Source of the DNA: Bacteroidota bacterium
Lineage (GTDB): Bacteria > Bacteroidota > Bacteroidia > Flavobacteriales > Flavobacteriaceae
Assembly (NCBI GenBank): GCA_022601215.1
Contig: JAHZIZ010000465.1
Span: 1-14,625, forward strand
Length of the DNA stretch: 14,625 nt
Direction: 5' to 3'
Part shown: piece after piece, positions 6,558 to 14,075 of the stretch
Position numbering within the stretch: position 1 is the first letter of the stretch
Layout: each line of letters starts with the position of its first letter
Notes under the pieces: model-generated
The model's database searches: none
What the model was told of the DNA's origin: nothing
What the model saw: only the letters and a program-made list of their open reading frames with translations
Position numbers and translations under genes: made by a program

Positions 6558-7763
6558 TTATTCAACCACTAGTTTTTGAATTCCAACGAGGTTATTAGCA
6601 TCAACAACTTTTACCAAGTAAGTTCCACTTGCCAATTGAGAAATATCGATTTTTTTTAATCCCCTCTGTGTTTGTTCTGCCACTTTGTTTCCAAGCAAGG
6701 AATAAATTTCCACCCTATTTATGATGGCATCAGTTTTTAATTGAACTGAGCTACTAGCTGGGTTTGGATAAAAGCTAAACGCTTCCTTAAGTGTTTCAAA
6801 AATTCCAAGCGTTGGATCATATTTACTGAGACCTGCAAAGGTTGAAATCCAAAATTTTTCTTGATCATCAATCACAATCCCACGTATATGTTCTTCTGGT
6901 AGTCCATCTGCTAGTGAGATTGACGACCAATCTGAGCCATCAAACACGGCTATTCCGAAATTGGTTCCAATGTAAATCTTCCCATCACTATCTTCATTCA
7001 TAGCATTAGAATATCGTACATCAATATTACTAATCCCATCGGAGAAAGAATAAGTAGTTACCGTAGTTCCATCAAATTTATCAAAACCACCTCCCTGCAG
7101 ATAACTCGCTACCCAAAGGTTATTATTGCTATCATAAAAAAGTGCTCCCGGACGATCTGAAGAAAACCCATCAGCTGTAGTAAAAACACGCCAATCAACT
7201 CCATCATATTTTAACAACCCTAAAGAACTTGCAAACCAAAAATCACCATTTGCATCTTCAAGCATAGTATCGGCTACAAATGATTGTCCATCAATAACAC
7301 TAAAATTAGTCCAATTAGTACCGTCAAACTTACTGATTCCAAATCCGGTAAACCACATATTACCTTCACTGTCTTGAAATACTTCCCACATATCATTATT
7401 CACCAAACCATCTTCCGTTGTATAGATATTCCAAGTGGTCCCATCGTAATTTACAACACCAACATCATCGAAAGTTACAAACCAAAAATTACCGAGATCG
7501 TCTTGAAAAACATCGTTAATGGCATTACTTGGAACTCCATCATCAGTCATACCTATAGTTTCCCAGGTGGTCCCGTCAAAATTGCCAATACCAGGTGAGG
7601 TACTTAACGTCCAATCGCTGAACCAAATTTTTCCATCGTCTGCCTGTATAAGCGAAGAAGGTATTCCTTCAATAAGACCATCTGCCGAGGTATAATTAAT
7701 CCATGACTGTCCATGAATATTAACCAAAGACAACAAAGCTACTAGGAGGGTAATAGTTTTCAT
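6558..7763 (-). CDS. Secreted Reg_prop beta-propeller protein with T9SS C-terminal sorting domain
   Basis: A 401-residue exported protein. Residues 1-18 form a signal peptide (MKTITLLVALLSLVNIHG). Residues 21-322 hold seven degenerate units of about 40 residues with the pattern G(I/L)xK(F/Y)DGxxWxx(Y/F)TxxDGL...D..GxxW(F/V), the two-component-regulator propeller (Reg_prop/ligand_beta) type. The 'DGx...D..G/N..W' half recurs near 29-48, 75-95, 118-137, 158-176, 199-217, 242-264 and 287-305. The C-terminal GLSKYDPTLGIF (311-322) can pair with the N-terminal WINYTSADGL to close the ring. Residues 328-401 are a type A T9SS sorting domain (FSFYPNPASSSV, then LASGTYLVKV, QKLVVE). Such domains send proteins through the PorSS and are removed on export. 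No kinase part is present, so ligand binding or scaffold use at the surface is inferred. A single-gene unit with its own promoter and terminator. Confidence 0.9.
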   Translation of the reverse strand: MKTITLLVALLSLVNIHGQSWINYTSADGLIEGIPSSLIQADDGKIWFSDWTLSTSPGIGNFDGTTWETIGMTDDGVPSNAINDVFQDDLGNFWFVTFDDVGVVNYDGTTWNIYTTEDGLVNNDMWEVFQDSEGNMWFTGFGISKFDGTNWTNFSVIDGQSFVADTMLEDANGDFWFASSLGLLKYDGVDWRVFTTADGFSSDRPGALFYDSNNNLWVASYLQGGGFDKFDGTTVTTYSFSDGISNIDVRYSNAMNEDSDGKIYIGTNFGIAVFDGSDWSSISLADGLPEEHIRGIVIDDQEKFWISTFAGLSKYDPTLGIFETLKEAFSFYPNPASSSVQLKTDAIINRVEIYSLLGNKVAEQTQRGLKKIDISQLASGTYLVKVVDANNLVGIQKLVVE

Positions 7764-7790
7764 AATTTACTGTTTTTAAGATTATTACAG

Positions 7791-7821
7791 TAAAGTTAGT
7801 TGCATTCCACTGGCGTCACAA
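7791..7821 (-). promoter_or_regulatory. Promoter of the propeller gene (TTG-N20-TAACTTTA)
   Basis: On the minus strand a -33 TTG (7819-7821) is followed after 20 bp by TAACTTTA (7791-7798), one base from the TAnnTTTG consensus. The start codon is 27 bp further on. Spacing and sequence both fit the Bacteroidota sigma factor. The hairpin at 7824-7839 lies immediately upstream. Confidence 0.5.
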
Positions 7822-7823
7822 CT

Positions 7824-7839
7824 AAAGGCAATCGCCTTT
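7824..7839 (-). repeat. Short hairpin between the MATE gene and the propeller promoter
   Basis: AAAGGC-AATC-GCCTTT forms a 6-bp stem with a 4-base loop. On the minus strand it lies 28 bp past the MATE stop codon, so it may act as that gene's terminator, but it is followed by AGTTGTG rather than a T run. It ends 3 bp from the -33 box of the propeller promoter, so an operator is an alternative. Confidence 0.35.
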
Positions 7840-7866
7840 TATGAAGGCCATCACTTCCTTTTTGTT

Positions 7867-9237
7867 TTACGACTCAACGATTAATCGCTTGGACAAGTAA
7901 TTAAATCGCAAAAACAGTAAAACGGCCGAGACGGTTAGTCCTGCCAATAGTCCAATCCATATACCAGAACTTTTATATTCAGTATACATACTCAAATAAA
8001 AAGAAATGGGAAAACCGACAAGCCAGTAAGCGATAAAGGTTATTAAAGTAGGCATCATAACATCTTGCATTCCACGAAGAACCCCTAGCACTACAACTTG
8101 TATAGCATCACTAATTTGAAACACTGCTGCAATTATAAGGAGTTTAGAAGCTATGGTTAATACTTGGAGATTGTCCGTTAGATTAGCTGGATCATGCTCA
8201 TCTAGATACATTTTAGGTAGTTGTCCATTAAATAGAAAAAACATCGCAGCGAAAAAAGTACCACATAAAGTCGTTATAAGAACAATTGAAAAAGCGATTC
8301 TACGCAATTCTCGAAAACGCTTTAACCCCCTTTGGTTTCCAACACGCACCATCGCAGCGACACTAAAGCCCATGGCCACCATGAACGTCATTGAGGATAA
8401 GTTAAGCGCTATTTGATTGGCAGCTTGTGGATTTTTTCCTAAGATTCCAGAAAGCCATATTGCGGCAGTAAAAATGGCTACTTCAAAAAACATTTGTAAA
8501 GCGGAAGGAAACCCAAGACTAAGCAATTTTTTCAACATACTCTTGGTTAGACTAAAGAGTTTAATGCCAATGACATATTCTCTTGACTTCAAATTTTTAG
8601 ACATTAGCACCCATAAGTATATTACCATAATTACTCGTGATGCCAAAGTACCAATTGCCGCTCCAACAATTCCTAATTGCGGAAAACCGAACTTACCAAA
8701 AATGAAGAGGTAATTCAAGATTACATTTACTAGGTTGGCAATAATGGTAGCATACATTGGGTATTTTGTCATGGAAAGTCCATCACTGCATTGTTTAAAC
8801 GCCTGAAATACTATAAGTGGTATTAGAGAAACCGCTACTAAGTCCAGATAAGGAATCGCTAACCGAACTACCTCTTCGGGTTGCTTCATAAGATACAACA
8901 AAGGCTTTGCAAACAACACCATGGCAAAAAGAGCCAACCCAAGGGCTAAGCACAAAAACAGACCGTGCTTAAAAGACGATTTCCCTGCCGCAAAATTCCC
9001 TTCACTATCTGCCTCTGCCACTAGCGGAGTAATGGCAGTGGAAAATCCAATACCCAGAGACATGGCAATAAACATAAAACTATTCCCCAAGGATACAGCA
9101 GCCAGTTCGGCTGTACCCAATTGCCCTACCATAATGTTATCAATAAACGCGACTAACGTATGCCCGAGCATTCCCATGATGACGGGGTAGGCTAACTTAA
9201 TATTATAGGAAAATTCTTTTGTGTAATTTGCTAACAA
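7867..9237 (-). CDS. MATE-family multidrug/cation-coupled exporter, NorM-like
   Basis: A 456-residue inner-membrane transporter of typical family length with 12 predicted helices in two homologous halves. MATE marks include FIDNIMVGQLG (31-41) and the LRGMQDVMMP loop (387-396). The three acidic residues that coordinate the coupling cation in Vibrio NorM appear to be kept: D33 in helix 1, E252 in helix 7 (QMFFEVAIF) and D377 in helix 10 (QISDAIQ). The substrate cannot be deduced; cationic drugs, dyes or metabolites are typical. The start is TTG at 9237: an in-frame stop lies five codons upstream, the next ATG would cut into helix 1, and GAGGA sits 4 bp before the TTG. It is divergent from the small membrane protein gene. 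Confidence 0.93.
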   Translation of the reverse strand: MLANYTKEFSYNIKLAYPVIMGMLGHTLVAFIDNIMVGQLGTAELAAVSLGNSFMFIAMSLGIGFSTAITPLVAEADSEGNFAAGKSSFKHGLFLCLALGLALFAMVLFAKPLLYLMKQPEEVVRLAIPYLDLVAVSLIPLIVFQAFKQCSDGLSMTKYPMYATIIANLVNVILNYLFIFGKFGFPQLGIVGAAIGTLASRVIMVIYLWVLMSKNLKSREYVIGIKLFSLTKSMLKKLLSLGFPSALQMFFEVAIFTAAIWLSGILGKNPQAANQIALNLSSMTFMVAMGFSVAAMVRVGNQRGLKRFRELRRIAFSIVLITTLCGTFFAAMFFLFNGQLPKMYLDEHDPANLTDNLQVLTIASKLLIIAAVFQISDAIQVVVLGVLRGMQDVMMPTLITFIAYWLVGFPISFYLSMYTEYKSSGIWIGLLAGLTVSAVLLFLRFNYLSKRLIVES

Positions 9238-9255
9238 GGTATCCTCAATTTAGAA

Positions 9256-9263
9256 CAAAGTTA
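9256..9263 (-). promoter_or_regulatory. -7 box of the MATE gene
   Basis: TAACTTTG on the minus strand is an exact TAnnTTTG match, 18 bp upstream of the TTG start at 9237, giving a short leader that contains the GAGGA ribosome site. About 18 bp upstream of the box is TGG rather than a clear TTG, so the -33 part is weak. Confidence 0.5.
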
Positions 9264-9312
9264 TACATCCAAAAGAAGGAACCATTAAAAGTTTGTTATA
9301 TTTAATCAACAA

Positions 9313-9660
9313 ATGGCAATTACCTCAAAAAACAATCGTAGGGTCTTCCTTGTAGTATCGAGCATAACACTTGGATTATCAATGTTTCCTGCTTTGATGA
9401 TGGCCATTTTTAGTCCCATGTTGTTCGACAGCCCTGGCTCTGAAGATAATCTCTTAACAATTGCGATAGCTATTAGTATCATTAGCTATCCAATGCTGAC
9501 GTTCGTTCTACTCATACTAGTTTGGATCTTTTATTCGAAACAAAAACACAAAACTAGTTTGATCCTTTGCTGTATTCCTTATTTACATATTTTAATCATT
9601 ATTCTGCTTTTTATCGGACTTGAAATTTTCTGTGACGGAAATTTTAACTGCCAAACCTAA
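9313..9660 (+). CDS. Small three-helix membrane protein of unknown function
   Basis: A 115-residue protein with three hydrophobic segments at about 10-37, 46-74 and 81-107, and basic patches after helix 2 (YSKQKHKTS) and at the N-terminus (KNNRR), giving a likely N-in, C-out topology. The C-terminal tail CDGNFNC has two cysteines (107 and 113) on the predicted outer side that could form a disulfide. No family is recognised. ATG start at 9313, 75 bp from the divergent MATE start; the gene ends at 9660 and is followed at once by a terminator, so it is a single-gene transcript. No Shine-Dalgarno sequence is seen, as usual for the group. Confidence 0.72.
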   Translation: MAITSKNNRRVFLVVSSITLGLSMFPALMMAIFSPMLFDSPGSEDNLLTIAIAISIISYPMLTFVLLILVWIFYSKQKHKTSLILCCIPYLHILIIILLFIGLEIFCDGNFNCQT

Positions 9661-9665
9661 AAGAT

Positions 9666-9705
9666 AAAACCCGCCTCAAAAAAGAATTGAAACGGGTTTT
9701 TGTGA
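9666..9705 (+). terminator. Rho-independent terminator after the small membrane protein gene
   Basis: AAAACCCG (9666-9673) pairs with CGGGTTTT (9693-9700). After a 2-base internal loop, TCAA (9676-9679) also pairs with TTGA (9687-9690). A T-rich TTTTTGTG tail follows. It begins 6 bp after the stop codon. The rest of the gap to 9904 is AT-rich, with no gene found and only weak short inverted repeats. Confidence 0.8.
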
Positions 9706-9904
9706 TTTGTCTGGTAAAACGAAAAACCAACCAAACTGAATAGTAGTTACCAAACAAATCTCACACCAACTAAACCATAATGAATTAAACTTACCTATTG
9801 CATAAACAATAGTCTTTTAAACTATATCAAAGAAATTAATATTGTTTTAAATTAAAGTGAATCCCTACCTAAATTACCCTTTCCGAAGAAGAATTACTAA
9901 GGGT

Positions 9905-11377
9905 TTACGAAGCTCTTAATGAACTCAAGTATTGAGAAGGTGTTAGGGACAACTGCTTTCTAAAGGATTTATTAAAAGTCACCTTATTATTAAATCCTAC
10001 TTCGTAAGCAACATCAATAATATTAAGATTTTTATTCGTGTCGTTTTTGAGAATTTCCATTGCTTCTTCGATTCGATACCTATTGACCAACTCAAAAAAG
10101 TTCAAACCAAAATGCTCATTAATCACCTGAGATGTATTGTGCCTTGTAGTTCCCAAACGATCTGAAACAATGGCCAAGCTAATATTGTTTTCCCTATAAA
10201 TTTTATCTCCTTCTAAAAGAGACAATAATTCTTGTTTCAGCTCTAAAGAAAAACTGGGTGTTAATCCTGATTTTTTATATTTTGTTTTCTTCTTAGTAAA
10301 CTCAACGGATAATAAGTTTGGCTTGAGGTACGACATATAACCTATGTACAACATAGTTAATGACATAGCAATGATTTGCACATCCAAAAACACATCTAAC
10401 CAAGAAACTACTTCTGTAATGTTTAAACCATGAATTAAATAAGAGATCACATACACACTCGTTAATAAAACTAAATTTCTAACCCACTTTCGAGCCTGTT
10501 TACTGATGGGCAAACTATTATTGGTTTTTATATAAGAGTATAGCATCAATCCTCCATACGCAAAGAGAGAAAGGAATTTTCCGAAAACTATTATAATTCT
10601 ATACGGTTCTCTATCGAGGGTACCTACATTAAAAAGTATTCGTTCTTTTTCTTCTCCAGGAAGCACTAAAATTGGTATGACAAGAAGTAAAACCGCTACC
10701 GTTGGAATCAAATGTAGCAGATCCTTTTTTGAGAATTGATAATTCACTGTAATTCTCTTGTAATAAAAATAGATTAGTGGTCCATATAAAAAGGCATAAG
10801 TAGCTGAAACTTGTAACATATGCGGAGCAGCAAACACCAATTTTGTTGTGTATAAAAAATTATGAAAAATGAACACAGAGTTTATAAGCATAAACACACT
10901 TATTAAACCAGATGACCATTTGTCTTGATTTTTCCGAAACAATAAGATAAGTCCAATAAAAAAGCCAATCACCGAGGAAAATAGATACAGAAAATCGCGC
11001 CAGTTAAATTTTATACTATAGGTCTGAACGAGACTTAAAAATGGTTCTTCCTCTAAAAAAGGCTTGAAATAGCCATACTCCAAAAAATTGGTCTCACCAG
11101 AATAGATAACAAATAGTTCAGCATTTTTACTGGCATTTTCAATATCATTATTTTTCGCTGCAAAAATCGCTCTTTCTCTAAAGGCATTCAAAGAATCCTG
11201 ACGGAAGTTATTTTGATCAATTTCCTGAGTAAATATAAACGGATAAGAAGTCTGAATAACACTTAAGTCGTCCTCTACGTAACTAAAACTTGTAGCACCA
11301 TAACCATTAAAAATGGTCATAAATACAAGTAAAAGTGCGCTGTGAATTGCCTTAATAATGTAAGCTCTGTTATTCAT
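9905..11377 (-). CDS. Membrane-anchored AraC-family regulator (signal peptide, periplasmic domain, 7TM, HTH)
   Basis: A 490-residue one-component sensor. Residues 1-27 are a signal sequence and about 28-125 a periplasmic, helical, TPR-like part (FRERAIFAAKNND, ASKNAELF). Seven hydrophobic helices follow at about 127-147, 155-175, 189-206, 219-239, 258-281, 300-318 and 327-350. A basic linker (TKKKTKYKK, 361-369) leads to a cytoplasmic AraC domain at about 380-488. Its first HTH is in ISLAIVSDRLGTTRHNTSQ; the second carries the signature IIDVAYEVGFNNKVTFNKSFRK...TPSQYL. It should sense an external or envelope signal and bind DNA directly from the membrane. The ligand and targets are unknown. 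It is separated by 185 bp from the M28 gene upstream and has its own promoter-like element, so it is probably transcribed alone. Confidence 0.92.
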   Translation of the reverse strand: MNNRAYIIKAIHSALLLVFMTIFNGYGATSFSYVEDDLSVIQTSYPFIFTQEIDQNNFRQDSLNAFRERAIFAAKNNDIENASKNAELFVIYSGETNFLEYGYFKPFLEEEPFLSLVQTYSIKFNWRDFLYLFSSVIGFFIGLILLFRKNQDKWSSGLISVFMLINSVFIFHNFLYTTKLVFAAPHMLQVSATYAFLYGPLIYFYYKRITVNYQFSKKDLLHLIPTVAVLLLVIPILVLPGEEKERILFNVGTLDREPYRIIIVFGKFLSLFAYGGLMLYSYIKTNNSLPISKQARKWVRNLVLLTSVYVISYLIHGLNITEVVSWLDVFLDVQIIAMSLTMLYIGYMSYLKPNLLSVEFTKKKTKYKKSGLTPSFSLELKQELLSLLEGDKIYRENNISLAIVSDRLGTTRHNTSQVINEHFGLNFFELVNRYRIEEAMEILKNDTNKNLNIIDVAYEVGFNNKVTFNKSFRKQLSLTPSQYLSSLRAS

Positions 11378-11401
11378 AGGTTAGTGATACTTTCGCATAT
11401 A

Positions 11402-11409
11402 TAAAGATA
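11402..11409 (-). promoter_or_regulatory. Possible -7 box of the AraC-type regulator gene
   Basis: TATCTTTA on the minus strand matches TAnnTTTG in all but the last base and lies 24 bp upstream of the ATG at 11377. A TTT rather than TTG is found 19 bp upstream of it. The same octamer precedes the PPK2 gene. Confidence 0.4.
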
Positions 11410-11476
11410 CATTTTCTTTTAGTAAATAAAAGTCCGCTAGTAACCCCCGATAATAGTTTACTTTGTGTAGCCGACG

Positions 11477-11502
11477 AAAAGTTACTATGCCGTAACGTTT
11501 TT
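11477..11502 (-). terminator. Possible terminator after the M28 peptidase gene
   Basis: AAAAGTTAC-TATGCC-GTAAC-G-TTTTT forms a 5-bp stem extended by A:T pairs around one bulged G. It lies 61-86 bp past the M28 stop and ends on either strand in a short T run. It would insulate the peptidase transcript from the AraC-type gene. Confidence 0.45.
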
Positions 11503-11562
11503 ACCTCTAAAACAAAGGGTTCAGGGAGCTCAACACAAAACGATGCAAAACACTGACATTCA

Positions 11563-12984
11563 TTACTTTTTAACCGGAATTGCAGTAGATTTAGTTCCGT
11601 ATTTATCAAAAAGATATACTAAACTAGCCATGGTAGCACCACCTAATTCTAATTCACGTTTATTGACTGCATCAAAAGTATCATTCTCTGCGTGATGATG
11701 GTCAAAATACCGTTGAGAGTCAGGACGCAATCCAGAAAGGACAACAGTTCCGTCTTTTAAGGGTCCAATATCTGCCCCACTACCGCCTTTTTCGAAGTAA
11801 TGAATTAAATACGGTTTAAATAAGGGCTTCCAACTTTCTACTTGAGCAAAATTAGCCGCATCGGTATCAAAAGAAAAACCTCGTGGCGTAAAACCACCAG
11901 CGTCGCTCTCAAGCGCAAATAAATGTTGCTCTTGCTTTAGCTTGGCCTCTTCGGCATACTTTCTACCCCCTCGCAATCCATTTTCTTCATTCATAAAAAG
12001 TACGACCCTAATACTATGTCTAGGCGTATAGTTTATTTTTTTAAATAGACGTAGGACTTCCATCGACTGAACACAACCAGCGCCATCATCGTGAGAACCA
12101 TCACCTAAATCCCAAGAATCCAGATGTCCACCAACTATCATATACTTATTTGGATACACACTTCCAGTAATTTCCCCTATAACATTATAGGACTGCACAT
12201 CATTGTACACCTTACAACTTTGTTTAAAATAGAACTTAAGATCTGGTTTAAAACCAAGCGCCTTACTTAAATAGTCTGCGTCGTTCGTACTAATTGCACA
12301 GGCTGGAATTCTAGATTTTACGGGAGCCTCACCGTAGCTCATGGATCCAGTATGTGGAAAATCATCTTGTCTTAAATTCATGGAACGCACTACAACACCA
12401 ACTGCACCATATTTTGCCGCTTCCATAGCGCCGGCGTAGCGTTGATCAACACATCCCCCATAAGCTTCAAAGGTACTTATTAGATTAGCCTCCATTGGGC
12501 GATTATAAAATACTATTTTACCTTCAATTTGTTCTTTTCCATATTCCTTAAGGTCTTCGATCCCTTGAACTTCAATAATCTCAGCCTTGACTCCCAAAGA
12601 AGAGGTAGCCACTGAACCACCAAGGGCACAAACGTTTACCGTTTTGGTAATACCAGGAGCAGTCTCAACATAAGCGTACTCTTTAAAGCCTCTTGTCCAT
12701 TTAGGCACCATTACGGGTTGTAACCATACTCGATCTAATCCCAATTTATCTAATTCCTCTTTCGTATACTGAACTGCTCTTTCTGCTTCCAAAGAACCCG
12801 AAAGTCTCCCCCCAATTTCATTAGACAAATGATCCAACCAATCATAACTTTGCCCATTGAGCAAGGCCATATCATATAGATTACGAATGGTAAGAGAATC
12901 GGCCTCATTCACCTTTTGTGAAAAAGCCGATAAAGATAGCGCCATACAAAGGGCACATAATACAAGGGTAAGAGGTTTATTCAT
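11563..12984 (-). CDS. Secreted M28-family zinc peptidase, carboxypeptidase Q-like
   Basis: A 473-residue exported metallopeptidase with a signal peptide at about 1-22 (cleavage near AFSQ). The catalytic domain shows the full M28 di-zinc set: H287 and D289 in GGHLDSWD, DDGAG (299-303), the catalytic pair E333-E334 in NEENG, D361 in ESDAGG, and H431 in HAENDT. A PA-like (protease-associated) insertion occupies about 130-260. Length and motifs resemble carboxypeptidase Q (plasma glutamate carboxypeptidase, about 472 residues), which releases amino acids from peptides. Periplasmic or outer-surface peptide utilisation is inferred. There is no T9SS domain, so it is likely periplasmic. ATG at 12984 overlaps the PPK2 stop by 8 bp, so the two are co-transcribed and probably translationally coupled. 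Confidence 0.93.
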   Translation of the reverse strand: MNKPLTLVLCALCMALSLSAFSQKVNEADSLTIRNLYDMALLNGQSYDWLDHLSNEIGGRLSGSLEAERAVQYTKEELDKLGLDRVWLQPVMVPKWTRGFKEYAYVETAPGITKTVNVCALGGSVATSSLGVKAEIIEVQGIEDLKEYGKEQIEGKIVFYNRPMEANLISTFEAYGGCVDQRYAGAMEAAKYGAVGVVVRSMNLRQDDFPHTGSMSYGEAPVKSRIPACAISTNDADYLSKALGFKPDLKFYFKQSCKVYNDVQSYNVIGEITGSVYPNKYMIVGGHLDSWDLGDGSHDDGAGCVQSMEVLRLFKKINYTPRHSIRVVLFMNEENGLRGGRKYAEEAKLKQEQHLFALESDAGGFTPRGFSFDTDAANFAQVESWKPLFKPYLIHYFEKGGSGADIGPLKDGTVVLSGLRPDSQRYFDHHHAENDTFDAVNKRELELGGATMASLVYLFDKYGTKSTAIPVKK

Positions 12985-13855
12985 TTTCTAATTGTTGTTT
13001 AAATTCGTTGATTCGGGCTTTCACTTCGGGATCTAATTCCGGAGCTTCAACATCCTTATATTTTGATAATTCTTCAAATAATATTGTAGCTACCAATAAA
13101 CGTGCCGCTGGTTTGTTATCTGCAGGAATGTTATACCAAGGAGCGTGAGGTTTGGAAGTCCTATTGATGGCGTCCTCATAATAACGAGCATAATCTGTCC
13201 AAAGTTTGCGTTCTTTGAGGTCACCTGGTGAAAATTTCCAATTTTTATTTTTCTTGTTAAGTCTGCGAAGCAATCTGTTCTTCTGCTCATCCTTAGATAA
13301 GTTCAGAAAAAATTTAAAAATAAGGGTGCCATTCTGTGCTAAGGTCTTTTCAAAATTGACAATCTGTTCAAAACGTTTATCCCAAAAGGCCTGATTTACA
13401 TCATCAACACTATGAACATTCGGCAAATCTTCCCCCAAAATATATTCAGGATGTACACGAGTGACTAATACATTTTCGTAATGTGTTCTGTTAAAAACTC
13501 CAAACTTACCACGAGCTGGCAGCGCAATGTAGTGTCGCCATAAATAATCATGTTTTCTCTCCAACTCTGTGGGTACTTTAAAACTATGGACCACAACACC
13601 TCGCGCATTAAAATCTTTAAACACTTCTCTAATCAAACTATCTTTTCCAGCAGTATCCATACCTTGTAAACATACCAAAACAGCATATTTTCCATGCGCA
13701 TAAATAGTGTCCTGTAGCTTACCAAGTTTCTCTCTAGTTTTCTCTAAGGATTTCTCAAGCGATTCTTCCGAAGTATCAAAATCTTCATAAGTAGTACTCG
13801 CAGCGATACTAAATGTTTTTGAAATTTTATAATCAGATATCGTAATAGGTTTCAT
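12977..13855 (-). CDS. PPK2-family polyphosphate:nucleotide phosphotransferase
   Basis: About 292 residues from the ATG at 13855. A TTG at 13867 would add four residues but would leave almost no leader after the promoter-like box at 13874-13881. Residues in ATG numbering: Walker A GMDTAGKDS (65-73, with K71 and D67), Walker B-like FNRTHYE (121-127), the KVPTE...DYLWR segment (93-107) and the lid-region RLLRRLNKKNKNWKFSPGD. PPK2 enzymes use polyphosphate to phosphorylate nucleotides. E127 after the Walker B aromatic, with HYE instead of WYN, points to a class III-like enzyme acting on AMP and ADP; this is from memory of the family. Single-domain length is normal. Cytoplasmic. It is the first gene of a two-gene unit with the M28 peptidase. 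Confidence 0.93.
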   Translation of the reverse strand: MKPITISDYKISKTFSIAASTTYEDFDTSEESLEKSLEKTREKLGKLQDTIYAHGKYAVLVCLQGMDTAGKDSLIREVFKDFNARGVVVHSFKVPTELERKHDYLWRHYIALPARGKFGVFNRTHYENVLVTRVHPEYILGEDLPNVHSVDDVNQAFWDKRFEQIVNFEKTLAQNGTLIFKFFLNLSKDEQKNRLLRRLNKKNKNWKFSPGDLKERKLWTDYARYYEDAINRTSKPHAPWYNIPADNKPAARLLVATILFEELSKYKDVEAPELDPEVKARINEFKQQLENE

Positions 13856-13873
13856 AGGCACGTTCAATATGGA

Positions 13874-13881
13874 TAAAGATA
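13874..13881 (-). promoter_or_regulatory. Possible -7 box of the PPK2-M28 unit
   Basis: TATCTTTA on the minus strand is one base from TAnnTTTG and 18 bp before the ATG at 13855. The -33 element is not clear. The gap 13882-14075 to the divergent right-hand gene is AT-rich with no other feature recognised. Confidence 0.4.
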
Positions 13882-14075
13882 GAAAACAATATGCAAACTG
13901 AGCTATCTAAAAAATTCATGAACGTATGACCAAAAATCAACTAAACAAATAAACTACAACATATTTGTGACCCTAATCCAGAATTCCCGGATTGAATCTA
14001 AATTTTTGTAAGAATTTTCTTTGTTTTTGATTTATAAAGTAAGACCTTGAAACTACCTACTTAAACCCAAATTAT

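Noticed and set aside
7284..7598. Plus-strand 104-codon frame inside the propeller gene
   Set aside because: Antisense shadow of the repeat region; the repeated Thr/Ile/Pro pattern merely reflects the propeller units.
8153..9190. Three plus-strand frames opposite the MATE gene
   Set aside because: Antisense shadows of membrane-helix codons; the minus-strand frame has clear MATE motifs over its whole length.
9795..9812. Inverted repeat CTATTG-CATAAA-CAATAG followed by TCTTTT
   Set aside because: Only a 6-bp AT-rich stem in a 56-75% AT spacer, after a much better terminator at 9666-9705; chance is likely.
9876..9904. ACCCTT...AAGGGT inverted repeat directly after the AraC-type gene stop
   Set aside because: 6-bp stem with a 17-base loop and no T run; not convincing as a terminator.
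11370..11609. Minus-strand 79-codon open frame between the M28 and AraC-type genes
   Set aside because: It overlaps both neighbours in another frame, has no domain-like composition, and covers the promoter and terminator region; probably chance.
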